Shown: piece after piece, positions 8,611 through 16,409 of the stretch | How positions within the stretch are numbered: position 1 is the first letter of the stretch | How the letters are laid out: every line of letters starts with the position of its first letter | Origin: JAFAZJ01 sp964437145 | GTDB taxonomy: Bacteria; Pseudomonadota; Alphaproteobacteria; Reyranellales; Reyranellaceae | Direction: 5' to 3' | NCBI GenBank assembly: GCA_964437145.1 | Contig: CAYTFW010000009.1 | Location: 7,823 to 71,822, forward strand | Length of the DNA: 64,000 bases | Notes under the pieces: model-generated | The model's input: only the letters and a program-made list of their open reading frames with translations | Database searches by the model: none | Told to the model about the DNA's origin: nothing | Program-made: the position numbers and the translations under genes

Positions 8611-9759
8611 TCAGAGGGAGTCGTAGACCGCCTTCTCGAAGGCCTTGAACGCCTTGACCGACCTTGTGTCGCAAAACGGCAATATCTGCGTGCCCCAGAC
8701 GCCGGCGACGCGCGTCGTCGGATCGACCCAGAAATAGAGGTTGCCCAGCCCGGCCCAGGCGAGGCTGCCGGCGGCGCGGCCCTCTTGTGTGGCGCGCGTG
8801 TTGATCGAGAAGCTCAGCCCCCATTTCTGCGGGATGTCGGGGAAGAGATTGGCGTCGACCGACATCGCGGGCACGAAGGTCTTGAGCGTCTCGACGAAGA
8901 GGTCGCCCATGTTGTTGCGCGCCATCTCGGCGAAAGTCTCGGGCTTCACCAGCCCGCCACCCTGGGCCAAGAGCGCGCGCACGAAGGCGAGGTAGTCGGG
9001 CACCGTGCCGAACAGCCCGCCGCCGCCGCCGAGGAACTCCGGTTCCTCCGCGCGCACCAGCGTCATGGTCTTCAGCGTGCCGTCGGGCTGGCGCGCATGC
9101 GGCGTGGCACGGCGCGCCTGCTGGTCAGGGCGCAGGCGGAAGCTGGTGTCCTTCATGCCCAGCGGCGTGAAGATGTGCTGCCGAAAGTATGCCTCGAGGT
9201 CTTGGCCGGTCACGGCCTCGACGGCGCGGCCGGCCCAGTCGATCGAGATGCTGTACTGCCAGCGCGCGCCGGGATCGAAGGTCAGCGGCGCGTTCAGCGA
9301 CTCCAGCTTGCCGGTGGGCAGACCGGGCAGGCCGGTGACCTGCATGTATTTCTGGATGTCGCCGTTCCAGTTCTCGTAGCCGAAGCCCGCTGTATGGGTG
9401 AGCAGTTGCCGCAAGGTGATCGGCGTCCGGGCCGGCCGCAGCATCGGCTTGCCCGCCGAGTCGAAACCCTCGAGCACCTGTGGCTTGGCGAGTTGCGGCA
9501 GCACGTCGGCGATCGGGCCATCGAGCGAGAGCTTGCCGCGTTCGACCTGCTGCATCGCCGCCGTCGCGGTGATCGCCTTGGTCATCGAGAACAGCCGCAG
9601 AACCGTGTCGAGCGTCATCGGCTGCCGATCGCCCATCGCCCGCACGCCGTGCGCGCCCTGATAGACCACGCCCTTGTCGGTCACCGCCGCCGCGACAACG
9701 CCATGCACGTCGCCACCGGCCACCGCGTCGGCCAGCGCCTTGTCGATCCTGTCGGCCAT
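8611..9759 (-). CDS. Serine hydrolase, class C beta-lactamase/esterase family (copy 1)
   Basis: 382 residues from the ATG at 9759; a TTG lies one codon upstream, but GGAG is 7 nt before the ATG. Ser58-Met-Thr-Lys61 is the acylation motif and Tyr169 in RWQYSI is the expected second catalytic residue. LLTHTAGF and a C-terminal WAGLGNLYFW segment place it in the same subfamily as the next gene. It has no signal peptide. It is the promoter-proximal gene of the hydrolase-hydrolase-dehydrogenase operon. The pair may release an N-methylated amino acid from an ester or amide for the dehydrogenase, which is inference from gene order only. Confidence 0.88.
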   Translation of the reverse strand: MADRIDKALADAVAGGDVHGVVAAAVTDKGVVYQGAHGVRAMGDRQPMTLDTVLRLFSMTKAITATAAMQQVERGKLSLDGPIADVLPQLAKPQVLEGFDSAGKPMLRPARTPITLRQLLTHTAGFGYENWNGDIQKYMQVTGLPGLPTGKLESLNAPLTFDPGARWQYSISIDWAGRAVEAVTGQDLEAYFRQHIFTPLGMKDTSFRLRPDQQARRATPHARQPDGTLKTMTLVRAEEPEFLGGGGGLFGTVPDYLAFVRALLAQGGGLVKPETFAEMARNNMGDLFVETLKTFVPAMSVDANLFPDIPQKWGLSFSINTRATQEGRAAGSLAWAGLGNLYFWVDPTTRVAGVWGTQILPFCDTRSVKAFKAFEKAVYDSL

Positions 9760-9819
9760 CAACCCGCTCCCTCGTGACGTGCGCGAGCCTACGTCACGGC
9801 ATGGCGGGGGGCATAGGGG

Positions 9820-10284
9820 CTACATAGCGCTCTGCAGGTAGTTCTGCAGGCCGATCTTCTCGATCAGCTCGAGCTGAGTCTCGAGGTAATCGATGTGCTC
9901 CTCGGTCTCGTCGAGGATCTCGCGCAGGATGTGGCGCGAGACATAGTCGGATGTACCCTCGCATTCGGCGATGGCGGCGACCAGGTCCTGGCGACCCTGG
10001 CGTTCCATCGCGAGGTCGGCCTTCAGACCTTCGGGTACATTCTCACCAATGCTGAGCCGGCCGAGATCCTGCAGGTTCGGCAAGCCTTCGAGCAGGAGGA
10101 TGCGTTCGATGAGCTTGTCGGCGTGCTTCATCTCGCCGATCGACTCCTCGTACTCTTTCTTGCCCAGCGATTCGAAGCCCCAGTTCCTCCACATGCGCGC
10201 GTGCAGGAAGTACTGGTTGATCGCGGTCAGCTCGTTGCGCAGCACCTTATTGAGGTGCTGGATGACCTTGGCGTCGCCCTTCAT
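9820..10284 (-). CDS. bfr: Bacterioferritin
   Basis: 154-residue iron-storage protein forming a 24-subunit haem-containing shell. Ferroxidase ligands are visible: Glu18, Glu51 and His54 (EMKH), a central Glu near 94, and Glu127/His130 in DETEEHIDYLE. Met52, the axial haem ligand of bacterioferritins, is present. The start MKGDAKVIQHLN is standard. It lies 88 nt downstream of bfd on the same strand, the usual pairing for controlled iron release. Iron-responsive control is expected, but I could not point to a clear Fur or Irr site. Confidence 0.95.
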   Translation of the reverse strand: MKGDAKVIQHLNKVLRNELTAINQYFLHARMWRNWGFESLGKKEYEESIGEMKHADKLIERILLLEGLPNLQDLGRLSIGENVPEGLKADLAMERQGRQDLVAAIAECEGTSDYVSRHILREILDETEEHIDYLETQLELIEKIGLQNYLQSAM

Positions 10285-10372
10285 GGCCGCCTCCGACTGG
10301 TGAGGTTCACGAGTCGTTATAGCGTGAGAGCGGCGCGAGGCATTGATTTGTTGTTGCGACTGCGAACGCGGA

Positions 10373-10567
10373 TCAATCCGCGGCGAGCGCTGATGGTTCG
10401 CTGTCGCCGCGACGCGAGCGGATCATGTCGGCGATGGCGCAGATGCACTTGCCGCATTGTGGGCGTGTGCCGCAGGCTCGATAGACCTCGCTGACGGTCT
10501 CGCAACCGTTGGCCACCACTTCCCGGACGCGGCCCTCGTTCAGGGCGTTACAGATGCACACGTACAC
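10373..10567 (-). CDS. bfd: Bacterioferritin-associated ferredoxin
   Basis: 64-residue [2Fe-2S] BFD-like protein. The cluster cysteines are Cys4, Cys6, Cys38 and Cys41 (VCIC and QCGKC), the same positions as in E. coli Bfd. Bfd docks on bacterioferritin and passes electrons to its haem so that stored ferric iron is reduced and released. The start is GTG at 10567, with a purine-rich GAGAGAG stretch upstream. It precedes bfr and is divergent from the hydantoinase genes (130 nt between starts). Confidence 0.92.
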   Translation of the reverse strand: MYVCICNALNEGRVREVVANGCETVSEVYRACGTRPQCGKCICAIADMIRSRRGDSEPSALAAD

Positions 10568-10642
10568 GCTGGGCGATCTCTCTCGACAGGCCCCCTAACC
10601 TTGCCGAACATGAGAGTAAGTCGCAACAGCAAAATGGTCGCG

Positions 10643-10670
10643 TTGAGCGAGGGCAAAAACGGATTATCTT
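10643..10670 (+). promoter_or_regulatory. Possible sigma-70-type promoter for the hydantoinase genes
   Basis: TTGAGC at 10643-10648 and TATCTT at 10665-10670 with a 16-nt spacer, 27 nt before the start at 10698. The match is moderate and rests on position and spacing only. Confidence 0.3.
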
Positions 10671-10697
10671 TCTAGGTGTTAGGCGAAAGGTGGGTTC

Positions 10698-12710
10698 ATG
10701 CGGGTAGGCGTCGAGGTCGGCGGCACGTTCACGGACCTGGTGGCGGTGGCCGGCGGCAAGGTCGTGGTCACCAAGGTGCCCAGCACGCCGCGCAGTCCCG
10801 ATATCGGCGCGCTCGACGCGCTGCGCGCCTCGGGCCTCGCCATTGCCGGCATCGAGGATCTCGGCCACGGCTCGACCGTCGCCACCAACGCGGTGCTGGA
10901 GCGCAAGGGCGCCAAGGTGGCGTTCGTCGCCACCGCGGGCTTCCGCGACATGCTGTTCCTGCAGCGCCACGACCGGCGCAACATCTACGACCTCGCCTAC
11001 CGCAAGCCCAGGCCGCCGGTGCATCGCGCCGATTGCTTCGAGGTGATCGAGCGCATGGCGGCGGACGGCTCCGTGATGACGCCGCTCGACGAGAAGGCGG
11101 TGCGCGAGACGCTGGTGCCGGCGCTGAAGGCTGGCGGCCACGGCGCCGTGGCGATCTGCTTGCTCAACGCCTACGCCAATCCCGCACACGAGCTGGAGCT
11201 CGCCGAGCTGTTGCGATCGGCGCTGCCCGGCGTGCTGGTGCAGTGCTCGCACGAGGTCGTGCGCGAGTTTCGCGAATTCGAGCGCGCCTCGACCACGGTG
11301 CTCTCGGCCTATGTCCAGCCGGTGATCGACGGCTATCTCCGGCGCTTCGAGGACACGCTGCAGGGCGACGGCTTCAAGGGCCGCTTCACCGTGATGCAAT
11401 CCAATGGCGGGCGGTTGCCGGCCGATGCGATGCGTCGCAGCGCCATCACCGCGCTGTACTCCGGTCCCGCCGCCGGCGTGGTCGGCGCGCTGCGCCAGGT
11501 GGCGCGCTCGGGCTTCGGCGATCTCGTGACTTTCGACATGGGCGGCACCAGCACGGATGTCTGCCTGGTCGAGAACGGGAGGCCGGCGCTCGCCTCGGAG
11601 ACCGAGATCGACGGCCTGCCGATCCGCACGCCGGTCCTGGACATCGTCTCGGTCGGCGCCGGCGGCGGCAGCATCGCCTGGGTCGACGATGGCGGCATGC
11701 TGCGCGTGGGCCCGCAGAGCGCCGGCGCCGATCCCGGCCCGGCCTGCTACGGCAAAGGCGGCGCGCAGCCCACGACTACCGACGCGCATGTCGTGATCGG
11801 CACGATCCGGCCGGGCTCGTTCCTCGGCGGGCGCATGACCTTGGAGGCGGTGGCGGCGCGCAAGGCCTTTGAGCCGCTGGCGCAACGCTTCGACATGTCG
11901 GTCGAGGAGGCCGCGGCCAGCGCGTTGCGTCTGGCCAACGCCAACATCATGCGCGCCATCCAGCTGGTCTCGACCGAGCGCGGCCGCGATCCGCGCGACT
12001 ACGTGCTGGTGCCCTTCGGCGGCGCCGGACCGCTGCACGCGGCGAAGGTGGCCGAGGATCTCGGCATCAACACCATCGTCGTCCCGCCGAATCCTGGCGT
12101 GATCTCGGCCTATGGGTTGCTGGCGTCGGACTACACCAAGTTCGACAGCATCACCCGCAAGATGCGGCTCGACGACGCCGCCGCTAAGGACGCCACGGCG
12201 CGCTTCGCCGAGATGCGCGCGCGCCTCTCGAGCCAGTTCGATGGCATGGGCTTGAAGGGCGCACTGACCTTCACCCACACGCTCGAGATGCGTTTCGTCG
12301 GCCAGGCCTTCGAAGTGCCGGTCGAGGTGCCGCAGGATCGCGTCGCCGCGCTCGATGCCGCCTATCTGGCGGAGCGATTCGGCGAGGCGCATCACCGCAT
12401 GTTCCTGCACGGCGCCAATCTCGATCGCGCGGTGGAGATCGTCTCGCTGCGGGTGGGCGCCACCTTGCCGATCGATTCGCTGCCCAAGCTGGAGCGCGAA
12501 CGCGCGGCGCCCCGCGCCGCCGAGCAGGCCCGCATCCACGAGGGCGGCGCCTGGATCGACTGCGCCCGCCACGCCGCCGAGGCGCTGCAGGAGGGGCAGG
12601 CGATCCCCGGGCCGGCCGTGATCGAGGGATACACCGCCACCACCTACGTGCCGCCGGGCTGGACGGCGAGCATCGATGCGGCGGACAATATGGTCCTACG
12701 ACGCGTCTAA
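10698..12710 (+). CDS. Hydantoinase/oxoprolinase family protein, subunit A
   Basis: 670 residues, HyuA type: N-terminal Hydant_A_N (about 1-180) and hydantoinase A (about 195-480) domains with an ASKHA-like ATP site. Motifs include GVEVGGTFTDLV (residues 3-14), GPAAGVVGAL, FDMGGTSTDVCLVE and GADPGPACYGKGG. The family hydrolyses N-substituted hydantoins or 5-oxoproline with ATP, together with subunit B, which follows. A GAAAGGTGGG ribosome-binding site precedes the start. Annotating it as N-methylhydantoinase versus 5-oxoprolinase or acetophenone carboxylase is not possible from sequence alone. It is separated from hyuB by a palindromic repeat. Confidence 0.9.
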   Translation: MRVGVEVGGTFTDLVAVAGGKVVVTKVPSTPRSPDIGALDALRASGLAIAGIEDLGHGSTVATNAVLERKGAKVAFVATAGFRDMLFLQRHDRRNIYDLAYRKPRPPVHRADCFEVIERMAADGSVMTPLDEKAVRETLVPALKAGGHGAVAICLLNAYANPAHELELAELLRSALPGVLVQCSHEVVREFREFERASTTVLSAYVQPVIDGYLRRFEDTLQGDGFKGRFTVMQSNGGRLPADAMRRSAITALYSGPAAGVVGALRQVARSGFGDLVTFDMGGTSTDVCLVENGRPALASETEIDGLPIRTPVLDIVSVGAGGGSIAWVDDGGMLRVGPQSAGADPGPACYGKGGAQPTTTDAHVVIGTIRPGSFLGGRMTLEAVAARKAFEPLAQRFDMSVEEAAASALRLANANIMRAIQLVSTERGRDPRDYVLVPFGGAGPLHAAKVAEDLGINTIVVPPNPGVISAYGLLASDYTKFDSITRKMRLDDAAAKDATARFAEMRARLSSQFDGMGLKGALTFTHTLEMRFVGQAFEVPVEVPQDRVAALDAAYLAERFGEAHHRMFLHGANLDRAVEIVSLRVGATLPIDSLPKLERERAAPRAAEQARIHEGGAWIDCARHAAEALQEGQAIPGPAVIEGYTATTYVPPGWTASIDAADNMVLRRV

Positions 12711-12825
12711 ACCTTCTCCCCGCAAGCGGGGAGAAGGTGGCCCGAAGGGCCGGATGAGGGGCTGCCGCAAGTTGACCGCGAAAGCCCCTCACCCCAACCC
12801 TCTCCCCGCAGGCGGGGAGAGGGGG
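12711..12825. repeat. Palindromic intergenic repeat, paired inverted copies
   Basis: Two hairpins of the form CTTCTCCCCGC-AAGC-GGGGAGAAG and CCTCTCCCCGC-AGGC-GGGGAGAGG face each other, joined by GGATGAGGGGCT and AGCCCCTCACCC. Related copies lie at 28493-28648 and 39622-39772. It falls between hyuA and hyuB within one operon. Confidence 0.75.
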
Positions 12826-12849
12826 CAAGAGCTGAAGGAGTCGATGTCG

Positions 12850-14511
12850 ATGAGCGTGAATCCGATCGACTATGCGGTGATCAGCCAGGCGCTGATCGCG
12901 GCGGCGCGCGAGATGGGCGCCAAGCTGATCCGCTCGGCCTATTCGACCATCCTGCGCGAGGCGCGCGATGGTTCGGCCGGGCTGATGGACCGCCACGGCA
13001 ATACGGTGGCCCAGGCCGAGCTGATCCCGATGCAGCTCGGGCCGATCGGTATGACCTTGCGCGCCTGTCTGAAGCGCCATCCCATCGAGACGCTCAAGGA
13101 AGGCGACTTCCTGATCAACAACGACCCGTTCGAGGGCGGCCAGCACATCCCCGACGTCTTCATCTTCACTCCGATCTTTGTCGACGGAAAGGTGGTGGGC
13201 TTCGGCGCCTCGGTGGCGCATCACCTCGATCTCGGCGGCGGCGCGCCGGGTCTCAACATCCACGCCTCCGACGTCTACCAGGAAGGCCTGCGCATTCCGC
13301 CCTCGCGTTACAGCTACACCACCGACTGGAACGGCGGCAGCTTCGAGCGCCTCGTGACCGCCAATGTCCGCGTGCCCGACCTCACCATCGGCGACTTCAA
13401 CGCGCAGTTCGCCGCCAACGCCATCGGTGCCGGCCGCGTGCGCGAGCTCAGCGCGCGCTATGGCGCCGACACCGTCATGGCGGTGATGGCCGAGATGCAG
13501 GACTACTCGGAGCGCCGCGTGCGCGCCGCGATCGCGCAGGCGCCCAAGGGCGTCTACTACGGCGAGGACGCGGTCGACGACGATGGGCTCAGCGACACGC
13601 CGCTCACCATCAAGACCAAAGTCACGATCTCCGACGACGGCGTCGAGGTCGATTTCGAGGGCACCTGCGCCCAGGTGAAGCGCAACCTCAATTGCCCGTA
13701 CTCCTCGACGCTGTCGGCGGTGCTGTCCTGTGTGAAGTCGGTGCTGACCAGCCCCGACATTCCCTACAACGAGGGCATGGCGCGGCCGATCACGGTGAAG
13801 GTGCCCTATGGCAGCCTGATGAACCCGCGCCCGCCCGCGCCGGTGCGCGCGCGCATGGTGCCCGCCTTCCGCGCCTACAACGCTGTCATGAAGGCGCTGG
13901 CGCAAGCGCTGCCCGATCGCGTCATCGCCTGCGGCTACGACACGACCACCGCCTTCTGCCTCTCGCGCCTGGGCGAGAAGGGCTACAGCGTCTACCTTGA
14001 GATCTTCGGCGGCGGCTATGGCGGCTCGAAGGAGGCCGATGGCTGCGACGCGGTCGATGGCCCGCTCAGCAATTGCAGCAACGCGCCGGTCGAGTCGCTC
14101 GACCTCGACTACGACTTCTTCCGCGTCGCGGCCTATGCGCTCGACCCCGACTCCTTCGGCATGGGCGCGCGCCGGGGCGGCGCCGGCTTCGGCCGCCGCT
14201 ACGCGATCACGCAGGACGACGTGCAGCTCGCCATCTACTCCGACCGCTTCCGCCGCGCGCCCGAGGGTCTGTTCGGCGGCGAGCCCGGCAAGATGGGCTA
14301 CTGCCGTATCCACCACGTCGACGGTAAGGTCGAGGATCTGCGCTCCAAAGCCGCCGTCGACCTGAAGAAGGGCGACGTCGTCGAGATCTTCGTCGGCGGA
14401 GGTGGCGGCTACGGCGATCCACGTGACCGCCCCGCCCACATGCTCGACCGCGACCTCGCCGACGGCATGCTGAGGAGCGATCCTAGGGCGCGGAAGTTGG
14501 CGGCGGAGTGA
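12850..14511 (+). CDS. Hydantoinase/oxoprolinase family protein, subunit B
   Basis: 553 residues, HyuB type, a single hydantoinase B/oxoprolinase domain. Conserved segments include SAYSTILREARDGSAGLMD, DPFEGGQHIPDV, AHHLDLGG and the C-terminal GGGGGYGDP typical of the family. It works with HyuA (10698-12710) in ATP-dependent opening of a cyclic amide. ATGs at 12844 and 12850 are both possible; AAGGAG ends at 12840, giving a 9-nt spacer to 12850 and only 3 nt to 12844, so I chose 12850. The following gene is convergent with 1 nt between stops. Confidence 0.9.
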   Translation: MSVNPIDYAVISQALIAAAREMGAKLIRSAYSTILREARDGSAGLMDRHGNTVAQAELIPMQLGPIGMTLRACLKRHPIETLKEGDFLINNDPFEGGQHIPDVFIFTPIFVDGKVVGFGASVAHHLDLGGGAPGLNIHASDVYQEGLRIPPSRYSYTTDWNGGSFERLVTANVRVPDLTIGDFNAQFAANAIGAGRVRELSARYGADTVMAVMAEMQDYSERRVRAAIAQAPKGVYYGEDAVDDDGLSDTPLTIKTKVTISDDGVEVDFEGTCAQVKRNLNCPYSSTLSAVLSCVKSVLTSPDIPYNEGMARPITVKVPYGSLMNPRPPAPVRARMVPAFRAYNAVMKALAQALPDRVIACGYDTTTAFCLSRLGEKGYSVYLEIFGGGYGGSKEADGCDAVDGPLSNCSNAPVESLDLDYDFFRVAAYALDPDSFGMGARRGGAGFGRRYAITQDDVQLAIYSDRFRRAPEGLFGGEPGKMGYCRIHHVDGKVEDLRSKAAVDLKKGDVVEIFVGGGGGYGDPRDRPAHMLDRDLADGMLRSDPRARKLAAE

Positions 14512-14512
14512 A

Positions 14513-15157
14513 TTAGACGCGTGCGGCGGCCTCAGGGTCGATGGAGCGGAGGTGCTGCTCTGCCGACAGGCGATGTATCTCGCCCTCTCTGTGGGTCCGT
14601 ACGATGTTTCTTATCAGACGAGCTGAGACTGCAATCTCGAAGTAGATTTCACTGTGCATGTCCGATAGCTGATAGGTTCTCTCCGCCCCGGGCTGAAGCA
14701 GCGTAAGTGCCTCGCGGCGAACATAGTGAGCCACTTCTATCGAAGTCTCCGACCGATAGTAGATTGACCCGCGCCCAGCGCCATTCACTCCAACTTCGCC
14801 TTCGGTCATTCGGATCTCGACTAAACTCCCCAGAAGCTGTTCGTCGTGGAAGAGAGACGTCAACGCCTCCCCAAACGTTGATGCTCCACCGAAAGACGCC
14901 GACGTACCCCCAACTGGTTGCAGTGAGCGAATGACCTTTGTCATTACACCTGCGAATCCCGGCTTCTCCGAAACGATCGAGCAAAGACCGGCGACAATGC
15001 CGGCCGGGTCCAGATGCTCAGCGTTTCGACCACGACTCTTAGGTAGGCAGCTGAAATTTCGAAGACATTGAAAACGCTGGACCATTTCCGCGTGACGCCG
15101 GCCCATGGCATTTGCCAGCAACGACTCTAGATGTTTGGCAATCATGAGCCTACCCAT
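14513..15157 (-). CDS. Hypothetical protein, AT-richer orphan, possible transferred gene
   Basis: 214 residues, not assigned to a family. Residues 20-60 (FSCLPKSRGRNAEHLDPAGIV) resemble the winged-helix-like N-termini seen in phage or island proteins of alphaproteobacteria, but this is weak. The rest looks like mixed alpha/beta with no signal peptide or membrane segment. Base composition is near 55% G+C in places, clearly below the neighbours. The start at 15157 has AAGGGAGG directly upstream (2-nt spacer); Met5 at 15145 is an alternative. It sits beside a toxin-antitoxin unit, in line with a small accessory insertion. Confidence 0.5.
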   Translation of the reverse strand: MGRLMIAKHLESLLANAMGRRHAEMVQRFQCLRNFSCLPKSRGRNAEHLDPAGIVAGLCSIVSEKPGFAGVMTKVIRSLQPVGGTSASFGGASTFGEALTSLFHDEQLLGSLVEIRMTEGEVGVNGAGRGSIYYRSETSIEVAHYVRREALTLLQPGAERTYQLSDMHSEIYFEIAVSARLIRNIVRTHREGEIHRLSAEQHLRSIDPEAAARV

Positions 15158-15321
15158 CGCCTCCCTTTGGCAACTGACGTCAATATCTAGTAGGTCGGAT
15201 CCAATGTCAATTCCGAATTGGGTTTATGAATTAAGAGAATCGCAGACACTCGGAAGTGACGCGGCGGCTGCCTTGCGGTAGCCGTGTCAGGCTTGCGTTA
15301 TTGGGTTATTCGAACCCCCGG

Positions 15322-15489
15322 CTACGCGGATTTCTTGTGAGTGCGGTTTTCGCCCGGCGCCCGCTTCTTTGGCTTGGGTTTGGCGCGCCTTGGGCTTCGC
15401 GCTGCAATCGCAATGCCGGTTCGGCGGATCGCTGCGCGCTCCGTCGGCGTGAACAGTTCTTTGAGCAGATCGTCAAACGATACAGCCAT
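15322..15489 (-). CDS. Small basic protein downstream of TacT
   Basis: 55 residues from the ATG at 15489, which has GGAAGG 9 nt upstream; an in-frame ATG at 15510 is less likely. Residues 1-20 (MAVSFDDLLKELFTPTERAA) form a likely helix, and residues 34-55 are strongly basic (RRAKPKPKKRAPGENR...HKKSA), as in a nucleic-acid-binding tail. It starts 21 nt after the tacT stop on the same strand, so it may be a third gene of that operon. No family recognised. Confidence 0.4.
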   Translation of the reverse strand: MAVSFDDLLKELFTPTERAAIRRTGIAIAARSPRRAKPKPKKRAPGENRTHKKSA

Positions 15490-15510
15490 ATCGATGGCCT
15501 TCCGTCTCAT

Positions 15511-16005
15511 CTAAAGCGCGCGCCGCGCGTCGGTGAGCGTGATCATCAGCGTCAGCGGGTGGACGGGCGAGACGACGAAGCCGAAGCGTTCATAGAACGG
15601 CCTGGCCCTCTCGGTCAGCGCGTGCACCAGAATTGCGCGCACGCCCACAATATCGGCGGCGGCGAGGACGCGTTGCACGGAATCGCGCAGCAGCGCCTGG
15701 CCGAGTGCGCGACCTTGCCAACCGGAGTCGATCGCCAGACGAGCAAGGACGATGACCGGCACCGGCTCCGGCATGTTGCGACGGACGCGGCCCGGCGCAT
15801 CGGCATGGGTGACGGCGCCGGCGGCCAGCGCGTAGTAACCGACCACGGTGTTGTCAGCGCACACGACGAAGCAACGAGTCGCGCCGTCCGCCTCGTTGCG
15901 CCGCGCGCGCTCTCGCAACCAGCGATCCAGCGTCGGCTCGCCACAGGAAAAAGCGTCCAGCGCATCGCCGACGGCCAGTGGTCGCGGCGGACTGACCTCC
16001 GGCAC
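15511..16005 (-). CDS. GNAT-family toxin, TacT-like
   Basis: 164 residues, GNAT acetyltransferase of the TacT/AtaT class, which blocks translation by acetylating aminoacyl-tRNA. Beta strands VIVLARLAID and the acetyl-CoA loop GWQGRALG (95-102) are present, and Tyr138 in PFYERFGF matches the usual catalytic tyrosine. The beginning LAVGDALDAFSCGEPTLDRWL, with its CGEPxLDxWL pattern, is typical of this toxin family. The start is GTG at 16005, 2 nt after the antitoxin stop, so translation is probably coupled. The longer frame extending to 16332 runs through the antitoxin gene and is not real. Confidence 0.85.
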   Translation of the reverse strand: MPEVSPPRPLAVGDALDAFSCGEPTLDRWLRERARRNEADGATRCFVVCADNTVVGYYALAAGAVTHADAPGRVRRNMPEPVPVIVLARLAIDSGWQGRALGQALLRDSVQRVLAAADIVGVRAILVHALTERARPFYERFGFVVSPVHPLTLMITLTDARRAL

Positions 16006-16007
16006 GC

Positions 16008-16292
16008 CTAGCGCTCCCAAGGCGGCTTTGTCGCCATCAGATCGCGCAATCCCTTGCTGGATTTCGGCGGGGCGTCGAGCATCGCCATGAATTTCCGCCA
16101 GGCCGGCGCTTCGAGAGAGAACAGTGTCTGGTCGAGGAGCACAGCCTCTGCCTCGCGGCAGGCGGTCTCCAGCATGAAGTCGGACCGGCTCTTGCCCAGC
16201 CGCGCGGACGCGCGGTCGATGAGGTCGCGCTGGCCGGTGCGGGCGCGAATGTTGATCGTGACATCTCGATTGGCGGTTCTTGTGGCTGGCAT
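16008..16292 (-). CDS. DUF1778 antitoxin, TacA-like
   Basis: 94 residues. The N-terminal part (about 8-50: RDVTINIRARTGQRDLIDRA, then GKSRSDFMLETACREAE) is a DUF1778 ribbon-helix-helix DNA-binding domain. The C-terminal helix and tail bind and neutralise the GNAT toxin encoded right after it. Antitoxin-first order with tight spacing is typical of tacAT operons. ATG at 16292 with AGGAGTTC upstream. The complex is expected to autoregulate at the palindrome described at 16309-16340. Confidence 0.85.
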   Translation of the reverse strand: MPATRTANRDVTINIRARTGQRDLIDRASARLGKSRSDFMLETACREAEAVLLDQTLFSLEAPAWRKFMAMLDAPPKSSKGLRDLMATKPPWER

Positions 16293-16308
16293 AAGAGAAC
16301 TCCTGGAT

Positions 16309-16340
16309 TCCCAAATGGGACCCTGTCCGCACATTGTCAA
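16309..16340 (-). promoter_or_regulatory. Probable tacA promoter with palindromic operator
   Basis: On the minus strand TTGACA (16340-16335) stands 18 nt before ATTTGG, overlapping the palindrome TCCCA-AA-TGGGA at 16309-16320, 17 nt upstream of the antitoxin start. A palindrome over the -10 region fits autorepression by an RHH antitoxin. The -10 match is poor. Confidence 0.35.
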
Positions 16341-16409
16341 TACACCATACGACTTTCGCAACCGCCCCGAAAGGCGGAACATGTCGCTTGGTAAGCGAGG
16401 GAGTAGACC

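Noticed and set aside
12711..12825. Palindromic repeats as a CRISPR array
   Set aside because: Only two facing copies, no regular spacers and no cas genes. They are paired inverted hairpins.
10548..14439. Very long open frames on the minus strand opposite hyuA and hyuB (674 and 722 codons)
   Set aside because: Shadows of GC-rich codon usage. They show Arg/His/Ala/Gly-rich non-protein-like sequence and conflict with strongly conserved genes on the plus strand.
15300..15330. tRNA T-arm-like sequence (GGGGGTTCGAATAA on the minus strand)
   Set aside because: The T-stem does not pair and no acceptor, D or anticodon arm could be placed around it. Not a tRNA; at most a chance match or worn attachment-like remnant.
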